Source of the DNA: Rhizobium sp. NZLR1
GTDB taxonomy: Bacteria > Pseudomonadota > Alphaproteobacteria > Rhizobiales > Rhizobiaceae
Reading direction: 5' to 3'
Assembly: GCF_017357385.1 (NCBI RefSeq)
Contig: NZ_CP071632.1
Coordinates: 2,547,501-2,611,500, forward strand
DNA: 64,000 nucleotides
Position 1 is the stretch's first letter; every line of letters starts with the position of its first letter. The notes under the pieces were generated by a model that did no database searches, was not told where the DNA came from, and saw only the letters and a list, made by a program, of their open reading frames with translations. This document shows, piece by piece, positions 56,212 to 64,000 of this stretch. The translations under genes and the position numbers were made by a program.

Positions 56212-56847
56212 TCATCGTCTCGGCGCCGGCGCATTCTCCTGGAAAGCCGGTATCGCCTCAAGCCTTGCGACAATCTCTGCGATATGCGGCCATTGGGCGA
56301 GGTCGAAGCCCATCCGCCGGGCGCTGATTGCCTGCGGGAAGAGAAAAATATCGGCAACTCCGGGCCGATCTCCGACCGCGAAGGTCCCCTGTCTGCGGCC
56401 GGCGATCATCTTCTCCACGGCGGCCATTCCCTCGCCGACCCAATGACGGCTCCAGGCGGCAATCGCATCGGCGTCGGCCTGGAACGCCGATTTGAGATGG
56501 AGGCCGATCCGCGGCGGCAACAGCGCATGGATCTCGGCTGCGATCGCCAGCGCGATCGACCGCGCCAGCGCCCTGCCCTCCGCCGTGTCGGGCAGCAGCG
56601 GCGGTTGCGGCTGAAGCTCGTCGAGATATTCGATGATCGCCAGCGATTGGGTGATGAGGACACCGTTATCCGTCAGCAAGGCCGGCACCAGCCCCTGCGG
56701 GTTGACGCTGCGATATCCGGCCTGCCGGCTCTCTGCCTCTTCGCCAAGGATGGTCACCGGCAGCGCTTCCGCCGTCAGTCCCTTCAGGGCGAGCGCGATC
56801 CGGACTCTCGATGTCGCCGAGGAAATTTCATTCTGATAGAGTTTCAC
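56212..56847 (-). CDS. Glutathione S-transferase (maleylacetoacetate isomerase-like)
   Basis: The 211-residue protein has the thioredoxin-like N-terminal domain, KLYQNEISSATSRVRIALALKGL, in which the Ser-rich SSATSRVRIAL is the zeta-class active-site motif. NPQGLVPALLTDNGVLITQSLAIIEYLDE is the glutathione-binding segment. A helical C-terminal domain with VGDRPGVADIFLFPQAISARRMGFDLAQWPHI follows. Maleylacetoacetate isomerase (maiA) is the closest named relative, but no tyrosine-degradation genes are near. The start is GTG at 56847, overlapping the TGA of a 50-codon ORF as GTGA, which suggests coupled translation. Confidence 0.87.
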   Translation of the reverse strand: MKLYQNEISSATSRVRIALALKGLTAEALPVTILGEEAESRQAGYRSVNPQGLVPALLTDNGVLITQSLAIIEYLDELQPQPPLLPDTAEGRALARSIALAIAAEIHALLPPRIGLHLKSAFQADADAIAAWSRHWVGEGMAAVEKMIAGRRQGTFAVGDRPGVADIFLFPQAISARRMGFDLAQWPHIAEIVARLEAIPAFQENAPAPRR

Positions 56848-56996
56848 AGTCTTTCTCCCTGGTGGCCTGAAAGGGAAACCGCGGATGCCGCCGTCACCAG
56901 GCCCGTGAGCGGCGATGGCTCCTGCGAGCTTATGTCGTAGATGCAGGGCGCGGCGAAGACCACCGCTCCCAGAATGCAGATGATCATCAATCTCAT
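56844..56996 (-). CDS. Small exported or membrane peptide (50 aa), coupled to GST gene
   Basis: This short ORF starts at ATG 56996 with GGAGG 6-10 nt upstream and ends at TGA 56846-56844, overlapping the GTG of the GST gene. The sequence begins MRLMIICILGAVVFAAPCIY, a hydrophobic helix that could be a signal peptide or single membrane anchor, followed by a short polar tail with SSQEPSPLTG and ending GHQGERL. I do not recognise a family. The good ribosome-binding site and GTGA overlap favour real translation, either as a small membrane protein or as a leader coupling GST expression. Confidence 0.5.
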   Translation of the reverse strand: MRLMIICILGAVVFAAPCIYDISSQEPSPLTGLVTAASAVSLSGHQGERL

Positions 56997-57095
56997 CAAA
57001 TCCTCCAATCGGCGAGGCCCGATCGGCCTCGTCCCGTTTGCTTTCGGCTCCTCTGCCCGCCGCCGCCAATAGCCTTTTGGCGGGCAATCGATCCG

Positions 57096-57512
57096 TCAGG
57101 CAATGGTCAATTCGACATGGATATTGCCGCGCGTCGCCTTCGAATAGGGGCAAGTCCGGTGCGCCTCATCCACCAATGCCTTCGCGACGTCCACTTCGAT
57201 ACCAGGCAGGCTGACCTTGAGGCGGGCCTGCAGGAAATAGTCGCCCTCGGTCGCCCCGAGATCGACCTCGGCATTCACGGCGGTCTCTGCCGGAAGCCTG
57301 ACCTTCAGCTTGCCCGCAGCAATGCCGATCGCGCCGATGAAGCAGGCCGACCAACCGGCTGCGAAAAGCTGTTCGGGATTGGTGCCTGGCCGCGCGCTGC
57401 CGGGCGGCGAGAGCTTGATATCGAGCTGACCGTCGTCGCTCTGCGACGCGCCGTCGCGCCCACCGGTGGTGCGGGTCTTGCCGGTATAGAGAACCTTGTC
57501 GAACTTGGTCAT
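57096..57512 (-). CDS. ohr: Organic hydroperoxide resistance protein
   Basis: This peroxidase reduces organic and fatty-acid hydroperoxides with lipoylated or dithiol donors. The 138-residue OsmC/Ohr fold shows the peroxidatic Cys57 in FAAGWSACFIGAI, resolving Cys121 in HRTCPYSKATRGN, and the catalytic Arg19 in GGRDG. GTNPEQLFAAGW is the Ohr signature distinguishing it from OsmC. No ohrR gene is adjacent. A 21-bp inverted repeat 28-48 bp upstream of the start may be the regulator site. Confidence 0.94.
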   Translation of the reverse strand: MTKFDKVLYTGKTRTTGGRDGASQSDDGQLDIKLSPPGSARPGTNPEQLFAAGWSACFIGAIGIAAGKLKVRLPAETAVNAEVDLGATEGDYFLQARLKVSLPGIEVDVAKALVDEAHRTCPYSKATRGNIHVELTIA

Positions 57513-57539
57513 GGGAACACTCCTGTTTGCGTCGCTTTA

Positions 57540-57560
57540 CGCGAGTGGTCGCTACTCGCG
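57540..57560. promoter_or_regulatory. Inverted repeat upstream of ohr (7-7-7)
   Basis: CGCGAGT-N7-ACTCGCG is perfect over the 7-bp arms and lies 28-48 bp before the ohr ATG. It is a candidate operator for an unlinked peroxide regulator. The rest of the 191-bp gap shows no gene. Confidence 0.5.
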
Positions 57561-57703
57561 ACCGGGTTGACGGAGTGTGGTTTGACCGGCCGATATATCC
57601 GCCATGTTTCAGGAATCGGTCGAAATGTCACAAAACGTAGCATCCGCTGTCCACGACATCTTCCCGTACAAAACCGTCGAAAAACTTCCGCCGGCTGCAG
57701 TCA

Positions 57704-59025
57704 TCACCGGAGGGTGACTTCCGCTGCCAACCCGCCGCCGGCGCGATTGTAGAGCGTCAGCGATCCGCCGATCTTCGCCGTTAGTTGCTGGGCGATCGCA
57801 AGACCGAGACCGGTGCCGCCGGTCTCCCGGTTGCGGGATTGCTCCAGCCGGAAGAAAGGCTGCATGGCGGCTTCGAGCATATCGTTGGGAATGCCGGGAC
57901 CGCGATCCAGTACGGTGATGACGATTTCGTTCTCAGTGCTGCGCCCGACGCTGATCTCGGCGGCCCCGGCAAACTTCAACGCATTGTCGATGAAGTTCGA
58001 CAGGATGCGGCGAAGGGCGTGCGGCTTGGTGAAGGCGGCGCCCTGAACCAGGCCGACGACCGTCACCGCCTTTCCGGTGTCCTGATAGTCGTAGGCGATG
58101 CTGTCGATGAACGAGGCGAGATCGATGCGGGCATTCTTCTCGCCGCTGCCGTGAGCGCTGCGCGCATAGGCAATACCGTCCTGGACAAGGCGCTGGATCT
58201 CGCCGAGATCGTGCACCAGCTTGTCCTTCTCAGGCGAATCCTCCGCCATGTCGGCGCGCAGCCGCATGCGGGTGATCGGCGTCTGCAGGTCATGCGCGAT
58301 GGCCGCCAATATCTGCACCCGCTCTTCGAGGTAATGGGCGATCCTCTCCCGCATCGCGTTGAAGGCGCGTGCTGCGTACGCTACCTCGCTCGGCCCCGCT
58401 TCGCTCAAGGCCGGGCCATCCTTATTGGGATCGAGAGCATCGGCGGCAGCGGCCAGCTCGCCGAGCGGCCGGATCGCCTGGCGGACTGCAAACCACGTAC
58501 AGAGGATGAGCAGCGCCATCTGGACGGCGAAGACATAGGGCAGCCATGCGGCGATCGGCATGACACCCTTGGGCGTGACGTCGATCGTCAGCGGGCTTCC
58601 GTCGCTCAGCGTCAGATGCGCCTGCAACCGGTTGACCTCGCCCGGAATCCGTTCGATCCGGATCGGAAAGCGATGCCCGATCGCCTCCTCTATCTTGCCT
58701 GCGATCTCCGCCCCCTTGCTTGATGTATCCGGCACGCCCGGAAGCCCGGGTCCGAGCACGAAGCGGTAGTTGCCGCGGCCGAGCCGATCCAGCAGATCGC
58801 CGCGTTCGCCGGGGGAAGTCGGTCGAGAACAGCAATCGAGGTCGCAACATCGTTCTCCAGCGTGCCGAGCATCACGGCTTTGGCCGACATGGTGCGCTCC
58901 ATATAGAGCACGCTGAACGACAGCCCGTAGGCAAGAGCGAGACCGATCAGCAGGATGAGGAAGATCCGTGATCGCAACGTGCTCGGCCACATCGAGCCCG
59001 AAATCAAAGGGATCGCCGCCCTCAT
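57704..59025 (-). pseudogene. Two-component sensor histidine kinase, frameshifted in a G-run
   Basis: The gene starts at ATG 59025, overlapping the response regulator stop by 4 bp (ATGA). The first frame encodes RSRIFLILLIGLALAYGLSFSVLYME (TM1) and runs to VLDRLPP. The rest continues in another frame with GERGDLLDRLGRGNYRFVLGPGLPG, TM2 (about AWLPYVFAVQMALLILCTWFAV), HAMP, HisKA with ILAAIAHDLQTPITRMR, and HATPase_c with RGPGIPNDML and GGTGLGLAIAQQL. The switch falls at the G5 run 58811-58815; one extra G would restore a ~440-residue kinase. It may be a real mutation, a contingency tract or a sequencing error. Confidence 0.8.
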
Positions 59026-59762
59026 TGACGCGGCTCCGAGATTTCCACCGGAACCGAAAACACATAACCTTCACTGCGCACCGTCTTGATGTAGATCGGT
59101 TCGCGTGCATCGTCGCCGAGCCGCTGCCGCAGGCGGCTGACAAGCAGATCGATCGAACGATCGAACAGATCGGCGTCGCGGCCCTGCGTCAGGCTGAGAA
59201 GCTGGTCGCGATTGAGGACCCGCTGCGGATGATCGATGAAGACGCGAAGCAGACGGTATTCGGCGCCGCTGAGCGCAATCGCCGTTCCTTCCTTGTCGAG
59301 AAGATGCCGGCCGACCGTATCGAGCCGCCAGTCGCCGAAGCTCAGCAGTTGCCCCGCCTCGCTGATCTGCAGGTTGGGCGGCAGCATCCGCGTCCGTCGC
59401 AGCACCGCCTTGATGCGGGCAAGCAGTTCGCGCGCGGCAAAGGGCTTGGCAAGATAGTCGTCGGCGCCCATTTCCAGCCCGAGAACCCTGTCCATCTCGT
59501 CGGTGCGCGCCGTCAGCATCAGGATCGGGATCGCCTTGTGCCGCCCGGCCCGCAGTTCGCGGCAGAGCACCAGCCCGTCGTCGCCGGGCATCATCACGTC
59601 GAGCACGATCAGGTCGACAGCATTGCCTTCGAGAAAGCTGCGCATCTGCCGCCCGTCTGCGGCCACACTTGTCCTCAGGCCATTCTTCTGCAGATAGCCG
59701 GATACCAGCTCGCGGATTTCACGATCGTCGTCGACGACCAGAATGTGATCGACATGATCCAT
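59022..59762 (-). CDS. OmpR-family response regulator
   Basis: The 246-residue regulator has an N-terminal receiver (ILVVDDDREIRELVSGYLQK; phospho-acceptor Asp about 55 in LIVLDVMMPGDDG; LTART; KPFAARELLARI). A C-terminal winged helix follows (ALSGAEYRLLRVFIDHPQRVLNRDQLLSL, DLFDRSIDLLVSRLRQRLGDD, IKTVRSEGYVFSVPV). It precedes the sensor kinase with a 4-bp overlap, so the pair is one operon. Its targets may include the hydrolase and DipZ genes at 59.9-63 kb, where GATACAAT direct repeats spaced 10 bp lie in the promoter region, a spacing favoured by OmpR-type dimers. Confidence 0.94.
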   Translation of the reverse strand: MDHVDHILVVDDDREIRELVSGYLQKNGLRTSVAADGRQMRSFLEGNAVDLIVLDVMMPGDDGLVLCRELRAGRHKAIPILMLTARTDEMDRVLGLEMGADDYLAKPFAARELLARIKAVLRRTRMLPPNLQISEAGQLLSFGDWRLDTVGRHLLDKEGTAIALSGAEYRLLRVFIDHPQRVLNRDQLLSLTQGRDADLFDRSIDLLVSRLRQRLGDDAREPIYIKTVRSEGYVFSVPVEISEPRQ

Positions 59763-59877
59763 TTTTCCCTATCCTTACCGATGCAAGCGGCCGCGCCCTC
59801 CGCCTCGATGATCGAGGCGGCTGACGCGACCTACGCATATTGCGCTGGCCGGAGCAACGAGTGAACGGCGGCGTCGA

Positions 59878-60921
59878 TCAAAAGCGGTCGACGTCGATGA
59901 CCGCCTGGGCGAAGGCCTGCGGGGCTTCCTGGGGCAGGTTGTGGCCGATGCCGCCGGCGATCGTGCGATGCTCGTATTTGCCGGAAAACTTTCCGGCATA
60001 GGCAGAAGGCTGCGGATGCGGCGCGCCGTTTGCATCCCCCTCCATGGTGATCGTCGGCACCGAAATCGTCGGCAGTGCGGCAAGCCTCGTCTCGTAGTCA
60101 TCATACTTGGCCTCGCCTTCGACAAGCCCGAGGCGCCAGCGGTAATTGTGAATGACGATTTCGACATGGTCGGGATTGTCGAAGGCGGCGGCCGATCTGT
60201 CGAAGGTCGCATCGTCGAAATTCCACTTCGGCGACGCGGTCTGCCAGATGAGCTTTGCGAAATCATGGGTGTTGCTTTCGTAACCCTCACGACCACGCTC
60301 GGTTGCAAAATAAAACTGGTACCACCATGCAAGTTCGGCCTTCGGGGGCAGCGGCTTCTTGTTGGCCTCCTGGCTGCCGATCAGGTAGCCGCTCACCGAC
60401 ACCATCGCCTTGCAGCGCTCCGGCCACAATGCCGCCATAATGTTGGCGGTCCGCCCACCCCAGTCATAGCCGGCAACCACCGCCTTCTCGATATCGAGCG
60501 CATCGAGCAGCGCAATCATATCGGCAGCCAGCGCCGCCGGCTGGCCATTCCGCGCTGTTGCCTGGTCCAGAAACCTTGTCGTGCCGTACCCGCGCAGATA
60601 AGGCACGATCACCCTGTAGCCTGCCGAGGCCAGCAGCGGCGCGACGTCGACAAAACTATAGATGTCGTAAGGCCAGCCGTGCAGCAGCAGCACGACCGGG
60701 CCATCCGCCTTGCCCGCCTCGGCATAACCGATATCAAGCACCCCGGCATTCACCTGCTTCAGGGCTTCGAAGGACGTGTTGGTTCCGGCCTTCACCGCAG
60801 GTAGGGATACGGCGGGCGACTGCGCGGCGGCCGTTCCGGCCACGCCGAATTCGACCGCCGCAAGGGCGACTGCCGTCATGCCGAAGAAACGGCGGCGGTG
60901 ATGGTTGATTTGCTCTGACAT
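59878..60921 (-). CDS. Tat-exported alpha/beta hydrolase, epoxide-hydrolase type
   Basis: From the ATG at 60921 the protein has 347 residues. The N-terminus carries a twin-arginine signal (HHRRRFFGMTAVALAAVEF), so it is exported folded. The nucleophile elbow is VVAGYDWGGRTANIMAAL: Asp replaces Ser, as in epoxide hydrolases and haloalkane dehalogenases. LLHGWPYDIYSFVDVAPLL gives the oxyanion-side HGWP motif, and AGGIGHNLPQEAPQAF the catalytic His. GGAGAG lies 5-10 nt before the chosen ATG; the frame extends to 61035. It is divergent from a DipZ-like gene across 339 bp carrying GATACA repeats. Confidence 0.9.
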   Translation of the reverse strand: MSEQINHHRRRFFGMTAVALAAVEFGVAGTAAAQSPAVSLPAVKAGTNTSFEALKQVNAGVLDIGYAEAGKADGPVVLLLHGWPYDIYSFVDVAPLLASAGYRVIVPYLRGYGTTRFLDQATARNGQPAALAADMIALLDALDIEKAVVAGYDWGGRTANIMAALWPERCKAMVSVSGYLIGSQEANKKPLPPKAELAWWYQFYFATERGREGYESNTHDFAKLIWQTASPKWNFDDATFDRSAAAFDNPDHVEIVIHNYRWRLGLVEGEAKYDDYETRLAALPTISVPTITMEGDANGAPHPQPSAYAGKFSGKYEHRTIAGGIGHNLPQEAPQAFAQAVIDVDRF

Positions 60922-60965
60922 CGGTCTCTCCTGTCGAATGTTCATGCTCTCAAAAGACATTCCGC

Positions 60966-61118
60966 TTGTATCACCGGTATGTCGCAAGCCGCCGGCTTTT
61001 GAAAGCTGATGTAGTTTCCGGCCGCCGCGATACAATCTGATACAATCGCAGCCTCCGGGTAAAGCATGCAGCGGCGACGACCGGTCGCCGCGACGTCAGT
61101 TTGTGTCGCTCTGTATCG
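60966..61118. promoter_or_regulatory. Cluster of GATACA elements, possible response-regulator sites
   Basis: TTGTATCA (60966-60973), GATACAATC (61029-61037), GATACAATC (61039-61047) and CTGTATCG (61111-61118) lie between the divergent hydrolase and DipZ genes. The middle pair is a direct repeat of 10-bp period. Confidence 0.45.
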
Positions 61119-61260
61119 CCATCACCTGTCGGCAACACTTCGGTACATTTCCCCGCAAAACCGGACACATCCGGGATACCTCCGCCCGGCCATATCGCAG
61201 CCGTTGCTGGTTCAGGCCCATCGCCGTCCAGAGCCCGATCAATCGGTTTCAAAGGAAACG

Positions 61261-63036
61261 ATGATGACACTTCTGATCATTGCCTATCTCGGAGGCGCGC
61301 TGACGATCCTCAGCCCGTGCATCCTCCCCGTCCTCCCTTTCGTCTTCGCCCGTGCCGGACAGCCTTTCGTCAGGAGCACGCTGCCGATGCTGGCCGGCAT
61401 GGCCACCACCTTCGCGCTGGTCGCCACGCTGGCGGCCGTCGGCGGCAGCTGGGCCATCCGCGCCAATGAATATGGCCGCCTGGCCGCGATCGTCCTACTG
61501 GCGCTCTTTGGCGCAAGTCTGCTGTCGCCGCGTTTTGCCAGCACCCTTGCCCGGCCGATCGTCGATCTCGGCAACAATCTGGTGAATGCCAGCCGCAGTG
61601 GCCGCACCGCGCCGACGGTGAAGAGCGCCCTCCTCCTCGGCGTCGCCACCGGTCTGCTTTGGGCGCCTTGCGCCGGCCCGATCCTCGGCCTTGTTCTGAC
61701 CGGCGCCGCCTTGCAGGGCGCCAACCTGCAAACGACCTTCCTGCTGGCAGCCTATGCCGCCGGCGCCGCAAGCTCGCTTGCCGTCGCCCTGCTTGTCGGC
61801 GGCAAGATATTCGCTGCCATGAAGCGTTCGCTCGGCGTCGGCGACCGGATTCGCCAAGTGCTCGGCGCTGCGGTACTCGCTGGCGTCGCCGTCATCGCCT
61901 TTGGCCTCGACACCAGCCTGCTGGCGCGGCTGTCCTATGCCAGCACCGCATCGCTGGAACAGGCCGTGCTCGACAGGCTGCATGCAAAGCCGTTTGGTGC
62001 AGCCTCCGAAGTGGCGAGCAACGACGTGACGATCCCTGCTGCCGATGTGAAGAAGCCCTTCCGCAGCGATCTGCCGGTCGAAGGTCATGCACCGTCGTTC
62101 GGCGGCGCGGTCGAATGGCTGAATTCCGAGCCTCTGACCACCGAACAGCTGCGGGGCAAAGTCGTGCTCGTCGATTTTTGGACCTATTCCTGCATCAATT
62201 GCATTCGTACCATCCCCTATGTCAGGGCCTGGGCGGAAAAATATGTGGACCAGGGCCTCGTGGTGATCGGCGTCCATGCCCCGGAATTTGCCTTCGAGAA
62301 GAAGATCGACAACGTCAAGAAGGCGGTCGCCGACTTCAAGATCGGCTATCCCGTCGCCATCGACAATGACTACAAGATCTGGCGCGCCTTCGAAAACAGC
62401 TACTGGCCCGCCGCCTATCTGATCGATGCCAAGGGTCAGATCCGCTACCACCATTTCGGCGAAGGCAATTATGGCACGACCGAGAAGGCCATTCAGGACC
62501 TGTTGCGCGAGGCCGGCAGCCAGACGGCGGCAAGCGCTGCGGTCGCGCCGGATGCCACGGGCGCGGAAGCAGGCCCTGACCTTGGCAATATCCGCTCCGG
62601 CGAAACCTATATCGGCTACGCACAGGCAGCAAATTTCGCCTCTCCGGAAGGGCTGCAGGCCGACGCCGCACAAAATTATTCGATCGCCGAACCCGGCCTC
62701 AACGGCTGGGGCCTGTCCGGAACCTGGACTGTCGGCAAAGATCAGGCGACGCTTGATCAGCCGGGCGGCGGCATTGCCTATCGTTTCAGCGCCCGCGACC
62801 TGCATCTCGTACTAGGGCCCGGCGCCGACGCCAAACCGATCCGCTTCCAGGTGACGGTCGACGGCAAGGCGCCGGGAGCGGACCACGGCTCCGACATCGA
62901 TGCCGAAGGCAACGGCGTGGTGAGCGCGACCAAGCTTTACCAACTTGTCCGCCAGTCCGGCCCCGTCGTCGCCCGCAACTTCGAGATCCGTTTCCTCGAC
63001 CCCGGCGTCCAGGCCTACGCCTTCACCTTCGGCTGA
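61261..63036 (+). CDS. DipZ-like protein: CcdA membrane domain fused to thioredoxin-like domain
   Basis: The 591-residue protein carries electrons from cytoplasmic thioredoxin to the periplasm. The N-terminal CcdA/DsbD-like membrane domain (about 1-240) has its two cysteines in ILSPCILPVLPF and LWAPCAGPILGL. A periplasmic thioredoxin-like domain (about 280-420) has the CxxC in DFWTYSCINCIRTIPYVRAW. A C-terminal beta-rich domain of ~150 residues (RSGETYIGYAQAANFASPEG...) is characteristic of the DipZ subgroup. AAAGGAAAC precedes the ATG at 61261, which fits the CcdA N-terminus; the frame is open to 61066. An exported hydrolase gene follows after 35 bp. Confidence 0.93.
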   Translation: MMTLLIIAYLGGALTILSPCILPVLPFVFARAGQPFVRSTLPMLAGMATTFALVATLAAVGGSWAIRANEYGRLAAIVLLALFGASLLSPRFASTLARPIVDLGNNLVNASRSGRTAPTVKSALLLGVATGLLWAPCAGPILGLVLTGAALQGANLQTTFLLAAYAAGAASSLAVALLVGGKIFAAMKRSLGVGDRIRQVLGAAVLAGVAVIAFGLDTSLLARLSYASTASLEQAVLDRLHAKPFGAASEVASNDVTIPAADVKKPFRSDLPVEGHAPSFGGAVEWLNSEPLTTEQLRGKVVLVDFWTYSCINCIRTIPYVRAWAEKYVDQGLVVIGVHAPEFAFEKKIDNVKKAVADFKIGYPVAIDNDYKIWRAFENSYWPAAYLIDAKGQIRYHHFGEGNYGTTEKAIQDLLREAGSQTAASAAVAPDATGAEAGPDLGNIRSGETYIGYAQAANFASPEGLQADAAQNYSIAEPGLNGWGLSGTWTVGKDQATLDQPGGGIAYRFSARDLHLVLGPGADAKPIRFQVTVDGKAPGADHGSDIDAEGNGVVSATKLYQLVRQSGPVVARNFEIRFLDPGVQAYAFTFG

Positions 63037-63071
63037 ATCCGGAACGTAACATCACCCAAGGAGTAACACCC

Positions 63072-63830
63072 ATGAATAGACGCCTCATTTTCACGGCCGC
63101 CCTTGCTTTCGCCACCACCGGCATCGCCTTCGCGGCGGAAGCTGCCGCGGTCAAGAACATCGTGATCGTCCACGGCGCGCTCGCCGACGGTTCGGGATGG
63201 CGCAAGGCGACCGAGATTCTCGAAAAACGCGGCTTCAACGTCACCATCGTCCAGGAGCCGATCACCTCGCTCGAAGACGATGTGGCGGCGACGAAGCGGG
63301 TTCTCGACCTGCAGGAGGGACCGAGCCTGCTTGTCGGTCACAGCTATGGCGGCATGGTCATCACGCAAGCTGGCAACGATCCCAGTGTCGCAGGCCTCGT
63401 CTATGTCGCAGCGTTCCAGCCCGACAAGGGTGAAAGCCTGCTGAGCCTCGCCAGTTCGAAGCCCGCCGGCAGCATGGATATAAGGGAAACCAAGGACGGC
63501 AAATATCTCTATCTCGATCCGGGTGCCTTTGCTGCGGATTTCGCAGCCGACCTTCCGCAAGCCGAGGCTGATTTCATGGCCAGGGCGCAGGTCTTCGCCG
63601 CCAAGCAGGCCTTCTCCGCCAAGGTCTCAGACCCGGCATGGCGCACGAAACCGAGTTGGTCGATCGTCGCCACGCAGGATCGCTCTATCAATCCCGAGCT
63701 GGAGCGCGACATGGCAAAACGCGCCGGCAGCGATGTGACCGAGATCAAAGCAAGCCACGCCGTCTTCGCATCCCAGCCGGAGAAGGTCGCCGACACCATC
63801 GAAAAGGCTGCCAGGAAAGCCGGCGAGTAA
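63072..63830 (+). CDS. Exported alpha/beta hydrolase (SABP2/esterase-like)
   Basis: The 252-residue protein has a Sec signal peptide (MNRRLIFTAALAFATTGIAFAAEA). Its compact hydrolase domain shows IVIVHGALADGSGWRKATEILEKRG (oxyanion side), the nucleophile Ser in LLVGHSYGGMVITQAGND, an Asp in VATQDRSINPELE and the His in IKASHAVFASQPE. This arrangement resembles methyl-esterase/hydroxynitrile-lyase-like hydrolases widespread in soil bacteria. AAGGAG lies 8-13 nt before the ATG. It follows DipZ by 35 bp and is probably cotranscribed, with a strong terminator downstream. Substrate unknown. Confidence 0.9.
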   Translation: MNRRLIFTAALAFATTGIAFAAEAAAVKNIVIVHGALADGSGWRKATEILEKRGFNVTIVQEPITSLEDDVAATKRVLDLQEGPSLLVGHSYGGMVITQAGNDPSVAGLVYVAAFQPDKGESLLSLASSKPAGSMDIRETKDGKYLYLDPGAFAADFAADLPQAEADFMARAQVFAAKQAFSAKVSDPAWRTKPSWSIVATQDRSINPELERDMAKRAGSDVTEIKASHAVFASQPEKVADTIEKAARKAGE

Positions 63831-63897
63831 AACCGGCAGGATGGCAGCAGCTTCCCTTGCCCGGTCCGCCGAGGAGAAAAAAGACAGACAACTGAAT

Positions 63898-63923
63898 GCC
63901 CCTCTCCGGTTCTGGAGAGGGGC
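63898..63923. terminator. Strong bidirectional hairpin terminator
   Basis: GCCCCTCTCC/GGAGAGGGGC is a perfect 10-bp stem with a 6-nt loop, lying between the convergent hydrolase and OmpA-family genes. Confidence 0.7.
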
Positions 63924-63931
63924 AACAGCAT

Positions 63932-64000
63932 TTACTTGGCAGCGACAGGCCGAACCAGCGCCGTGACGCGGCGGATGGTCACGCGGCGGTTTTCCTGTTC
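63932..64000 (-). CDS. OmpA-family protein, C-terminal end (rest outside window)
   Basis: The last 22 codons read EQENRRVTIRRVTALVRPVA, then AK and TAA on the minus strand. The ENRRV stretch is the end of the peptidoglycan-binding OmpA domain (consensus NRRVE/I) present in outer-membrane proteins and Pal-like lipoproteins. Nothing more can be said from this fragment. Confidence 0.6.
   Translation of the reverse strand, partial: EQENRRVTIRRVTALVRPVAAK

Noticed and set aside
57704..59143. Reading the kinase as a single 479-codon gene starting at 59143
   Set aside because: The first ~100 codons of that frame lack any membrane or sensor character and overlap the response regulator gene; the true N-terminus with TM1 is in the other frame, starting at 59025.

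Overview
This window looks like chromosomal DNA of a Rhizobium of the R. leguminosarum / R. etli group. The evidence is high GC with rhizobial codon use, RIME-type intergenic repeats, a TGA-N9-TCA iron-responsive site of the RirA type, many ABC transporters, and alphaproteobacterial family variants throughout (DUF2059, DUF1003, KaiC plus histidine kinase, YcbB-like L,D-transpeptidase). No rRNA, tRNA or CRISPR array was found. Genes are densely packed and most gaps are under 300 bp.

Layout. 1-8.4 kb: end of an MFS pump, a chemoreceptor with a C-terminal WEEF tether followed by a small periplasmic PDC protein, a type I DAHP synthase behind an aromatic-codon attenuator, a TolB-like protein, NAD synthetase, DUF1003 and GFA proteins. 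8.4-20.2 kb: an ABC exporter, a second DAHP synthase of type II, a TadG-like protein, glutathione reductase, acylphosphatase, DUF2059, rpiA, gph (behind a 20-bp minisatellite) and an L,D-transpeptidase. 20.5-30 kb: class II and class I fumarases flanking a VCBS/Ig-like protein, a diguanylate cyclase, an FMN-binding protein, a hydrolase/MarR pair, LtrA and DUF971. 30-36.4 kb: moaA, an IS110-family element inserted in a RIME repeat, then a methyltransferase divergent from an iron/metallophore ABC transporter with a RirA-like box between them.

36.4-46.3 kb is the most distinctive block. A SorC-type regulator, an FGGY kinase and a split transketolase form a leftward operon. A ribose-type ABC importer, an SDR dehydrogenase, an internally deleted triosephosphate isomerase relic and a second SDR run rightward. 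Three copies of a TGAAT-N4-ATTCA palindrome sit at the promoters. I infer a polyol/ketose pathway: import, oxidation to a ketose, phosphorylation, then two-carbon transfer by transketolase. The substrate is unknown.

46.6-64 kb: another SDR, an EamA transporter, mobA-mobB, a KaiC-like ATPase with a hybrid histidine kinase, a LysR gene divergent from cupin and aldo/keto reductase genes, a GST translationally coupled to a 50-residue ORF, ohr, a two-component system whose kinase carries a frameshift in a G-run, a Tat-exported hydrolase divergent from a DipZ-type thiol-disulfide protein, another exported hydrolase, and the end of an OmpA-family gene.
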